DNA of 64,000 bases from Pardosa pseudoannulata (taxonomy: Eukaryota; Arthropoda; Arachnida; Araneae; Lycosidae), in the NCBI GenBank assembly GCA_032207245.1, contig CM063506.1, positions 22,279,944 through 22,343,943 of the forward strand. The letters are read 5' to 3'. Of the stretch, positions 61,931 to 64,000 are shown one piece after another (positions within the stretch are counted from its first letter, which is position 1; each line of letters starts with the position of its first letter). The notes below the pieces were generated by a model. It was given only the letters and a program-made list of their open reading frames with translations. It ran no database searches and was not told the origin of the DNA. The translations under genes were made by a program, and so were the position numbers.

Positions 61931-62267
61931 AAAAAAGGAAAATGATATATTTTTTTGTTTATTTTACAGAGATCTTAATGGCTCTACATACATGGGAAAA
62001 TAATCCCATTTTTGAGGCGCAAATAATTTATAATTAACATGAATAGAACATTCGTGGTTAATCTTTTTTAAATATTTCGTCTATATGAACAATTGCCGAA
62101 TGGGTAGGGCAATATTAAGCTGTAAGGGATATTTCTTTTAAAATAGAGCGAGTCATTTGCTTGTTAAGCTTTTGCCCATACAACGCACTGAAATTTGTTT
62201 ACGTTTTTTATATTAGCAGCACAATATAGGTGGCCAACAGTGCTCCCGAAGACAACACAAGTACATA
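61931..62267. other. Spacer
   Basis: No feature supported. Confidence 0.4.
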
Positions 62268-62504
62268 AATGGGATTCTTACAATTTAGAAGTAAAGATCA
62301 AGCAAGAAACCCCAGGCAATGCTTATCACTTCCGGAAGTATCGTTTAGAAGCTTGAAGGGTATTGCCTATTTTATATCACAAACCTATTTTAAGCGCTTC
62401 ACCCGCCATTATTGAACACAGAGGATCTTTGAACATATCAATCAACCCGCAAATCTCAGGTTACGATATCTCTACAATTTCCGACTACGTGGTTCGCTTT
62501 GCTT
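62268..62504 (-). mobile_element. SINE1, degenerate, minus strand
   Basis: CTTACAATTTAGAAGTAAAG, a GATCAAGCAAGAAACC block, ATTGAACACAGAGGATCTTT and TCTCTACAATTTCCGACTAC follow the SINE1 order in reverse. The head at the right is worn. The adjoining SINE2 inserted directly beyond its head. Confidence 0.78.
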
Positions 62505-62524
62505 CAAATTCCCTTTCTGGCAAG

Positions 62525-62701
62525 CCGAACGATGGCCGATTGGTTAGGGTGCTGGCCTTCGGAACCGGAGTTCGTGGGTTCGAATCCCACTGAGGCATGG
62601 ATGTTCGTAGCCGTTCGGAATCGGCGTTAAACTGTAGGTCCCGGTCTCATTAGCCCTCGTGTTGCAAAAAGTAGACCGTAGCACTCCAAACCAAACCAAA
62701 C
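62525..62701 (+). mobile_element. SINE2, full length, with 20-bp target duplication
   Basis: It is flanked by CAAATTCCCTTTCTGGCAAG at 62505-62524 and 62702-62721, identical over 20 bases. The head is CCGAACGATGGCCGATTGGTTAG (A-box region), with B-box GGTTCGAATCCCAC about 40 bases on. The body has GGAATCGGCG and the 3' part CAAAAAGTAGACCGTAGCAC. The tail is (CCAAA)n rather than poly(A). The length of 177 bp defines the family. RNA polymerase III promoter boxes are seen; activity is not known. The identical duplication suggests it is young. Confidence 0.96.
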
Positions 62702-62723
62702 CAAATTCCCTTTCTGGCAAGGA

Positions 62724-62790
62724 TTTAGCACACTCGAGTTAACTCGAGCGCGCTAAACTAGCCAAACTGTGCACACTCGAGATAATTCGA
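62724..62790. repeat. Palindromes built on CTCGAG around TTAA
   Basis: 62733-62748 is the perfect palindrome CTCGAGTTAACTCGAG, extendable to 62724-62757 (TTTAGC...GCTAAA) with two mismatched pairs. A second CACTCGAG/TTCGAGCG pair lies at 62772-62791. The centre is a TTAA. Confidence 0.9.
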
Positions 62791-63465
62791 GCGGCGTTGT
62801 ACTTTTGTAGATATTGTGATATTGATGTTATTATACTTTTGTAGATATTGATGTGTGTTGCACTAAAAGAGATAACAAAGGAAAAAGGAAAGTAAAAGAC
62901 AGTCGTTACATCTGTAATAGTCGCAATGTTGACCTTGTTTCGAAATATATCACACAAAAGAAAATTTTGATTATTTTAGTAATACTAGTATTGTTATTAT
63001 TTATGTTTTAAAAGTATTAATAAGTATTTTTACTGCTAATAATGTTTTTCCTGAAATGGGAATTCAAAAAGAAAGATAAAAAAGTCGATGTGAGAGTAAT
63101 ATTACAATATTCGACTATTTACTGCAATATTATCAAAATCCAAAATTGCAATAAAAATTTTGATTATTTTTGTAATTTTTTTTGGCAAGACAACGTTCTA
63201 AATTGTGTTTTTTACATAAAAAAATGATTTTTTGCTTTTAAAAATGTGCATTAAGGGGTTAAGAGGTATATAGCAAAAAAGTAGATCACAGTGCTCCAAA
63301 CCAATCAGTCAGGCTTAATCATTATTTAAATTGATCTAAATTAAAACTGATATATGATTTTCTTAATAATTTCCTGCAGCATACAAGAAAAATCACAAAA
63401 CACAATCCCAATTGTTAAAGACCAATGTTCCAGTACTTGAAATTTTCAAATTCTTTTGAACAATA
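62791..63465. other. Spacer with an orphan TTAA-type end and a SINE2 tail scrap
   Basis: The reverse complement of about 63242-63261 reads TTAACCCCTTAATGCACATT, a piggyBac-like terminus without a partner. 63279-63303 matches the SINE2 3' part (AAAAAGTAGATCACAGTGC then TCCAAACCAATC). Confidence 0.45.
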
Positions 63466-63534
63466 CGAGGCTCATCTAGAAAGTAAGTTTCTTGATGTTT
63501 TCCCCTTTAAAGTAAACGTAATTAGCCGTGTTAA

Positions 63535-63735
63535 TTGCAGGTGCATAACAGATCTATAACGTAATAATCATATGCTAGCTGGACAAGTTCTGATTCGTGC
63601 CAGTAGCGGGGTAGCAGTGGTCCCAAATGGAAACTCTCATTCCTTCTCCCGCCGCCTGCAAGGTGTGGTCGGTGATCTTGAATGTCAAAGCATTGCGCCA
63701 ATTGTAATTCGTCGTCAGCCCTGTTAGATCTATGA
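63535..63735 (-). other. Unassigned, coding-like stretch inside the mariner
   Basis: It is GC-richer than its surroundings. On the minus strand one frame is open from 63766 to 63575 (FQLIDLTGLTTNYNWRNALT, then AGEGMRVSIWDHCYPATGTN) and overlaps a second open frame. I recognise no family. It occupies the place of the mariner N-terminal coding region. It could be a captured host fragment, a piece of another element or highly diverged mariner sequence. Confidence 0.3.
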
Positions 63736-63739
63736 GCTG

Positions 63740-64000
63740 AAACTGACACCCGAATACAAAACTCAACCCTTAGGAGCAGCACTGATATTTCTGCTGCGGT
63801 ATCACGATGACGGCAACAAGTTCCTCGACAGGATCGTCACGGGCAATGAGACTTGGATTTCGCACTTTACCCCGGAAACCAAGCAGCAGTCAATGCATTC
63901 GCATCATAGTGGATCTTCAGTTAGGACCCAATTCAAACAGAAGCTGTCGGTACGGAAAGGGATGTGCAAGGTGTTCTGGGACAGGAAGGCTGGTTCCACA
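63740..64000 (+). pseudogene. mariner transposase fragment
   Basis: The plus-strand frame reads LKLTPEYKTQPLGAALIFLL, then YHDDGNKFLDRIVTGNETWI, SHFTPETKQQ and later VRTQFKQKLSVRKG and VFWDRK. Order and motifs are those of mariner transposases between the HTH domain and the middle of the catalytic domain. The first catalytic Asp (normally TGDETW) is Asn here. The frame is open to the window end but has no N-terminal DNA-binding domain, so it is presumably dead. Confidence 0.92.

Larger units (their letters stand above)
63464..64000 (+). mobile_element. mariner element, truncated by the window edge
   Basis: ACGAGGCTCATCTAGAAAGT at 63466 is a typical mariner terminal repeat. From about 63740 the plus strand encodes mariner transposase. 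The stretch in between (63535-63735) does not look like the expected N-terminal transposase sequence. The right end lies outside the window. Confidence 0.85.

Noticed and set aside
62533..62600. Possible tRNA gene (A and B boxes)
   Set aside because: It is the head of a SINE2: no paired acceptor stem, followed by the SINE body and tail and flanked by a 20-bp target duplication. Other tRNA-like heads in the window belong to SINE1 or SINE2.

Overview
The window is eukaryotic, AT-rich, non-coding DNA packed with mobile-element remains. I found no intact host protein-coding gene, rRNA or functional tRNA. The mixture (TTAA-targeting piggyBac-type elements and MITEs, mariner, Tc1, a pogo/Tigger-like element, RNase-H-bearing non-LTR retrotransposons, solo LTRs, two tRNA-derived SINE families, long TA and CA microsatellites) fits a large, repeat-rich arthropod genome, possibly a chelicerate. 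That placement is inference; no marker gene is present. Nearly all open frames are chance frames, TA-repeat frames (Tyr-Ile) or transposase/reverse-transcriptase fragments. LAYOUT. 1-8.3 kb: AT-rich spacer with a recent 205-bp tandem duplication, microsatellites, a SINE and a candidate solo LTR. 8.3-16 kb: a SINE1 copy abutting a TTAA-type end, several TTAA MITEs and microsatellites. 16.3-16.9 kb: a well-delimited solo LTR (TG...CA, 4-bp target duplication, TATA box and poly(A) signal on the minus strand). 18-25 kb: two internally deleted piggyBac derivatives and a SINE1 split at its own TTAA by a MITE. 25.8-27.0 kb: a complete-ended but dead mariner. 27.9-29.5 kb: a 258-bp tandem array with a Tigger-like element in its third unit. 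31-49 kb: a degraded local repeat (LR) recurring six times, filled by SINEs, a 1.6-1.8 kb direct duplication, a higher-order array carrying reverse-transcriptase fragments, a 1.9-kb piggyBac derivative and an LTR element with a 5-bp target duplication. 49-56 kb: short tandem duplications, hairpins, very long TA tracts, a second LTR copy and a small array of SINE tails. 56.2-58.9 kb: a three-level nest (Tc1 element containing a 5'-truncated non-LTR element, which contains a solo LTR). 61-62 kb: a hAT-like MITE. 62.5 kb: a SINE2 with a 20-bp target duplication. 63.5-64.0 kb: a mariner fragment cut by the window end, with a foreign-looking stretch where its N-terminus should be. HOW IT WORKS TOGETHER. 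No pathway is encoded here. The informative content is insertion history: several elements sit in repeats whose other copies supply the empty site within the same window, so insertion points, target duplications and relative ages can be read directly.
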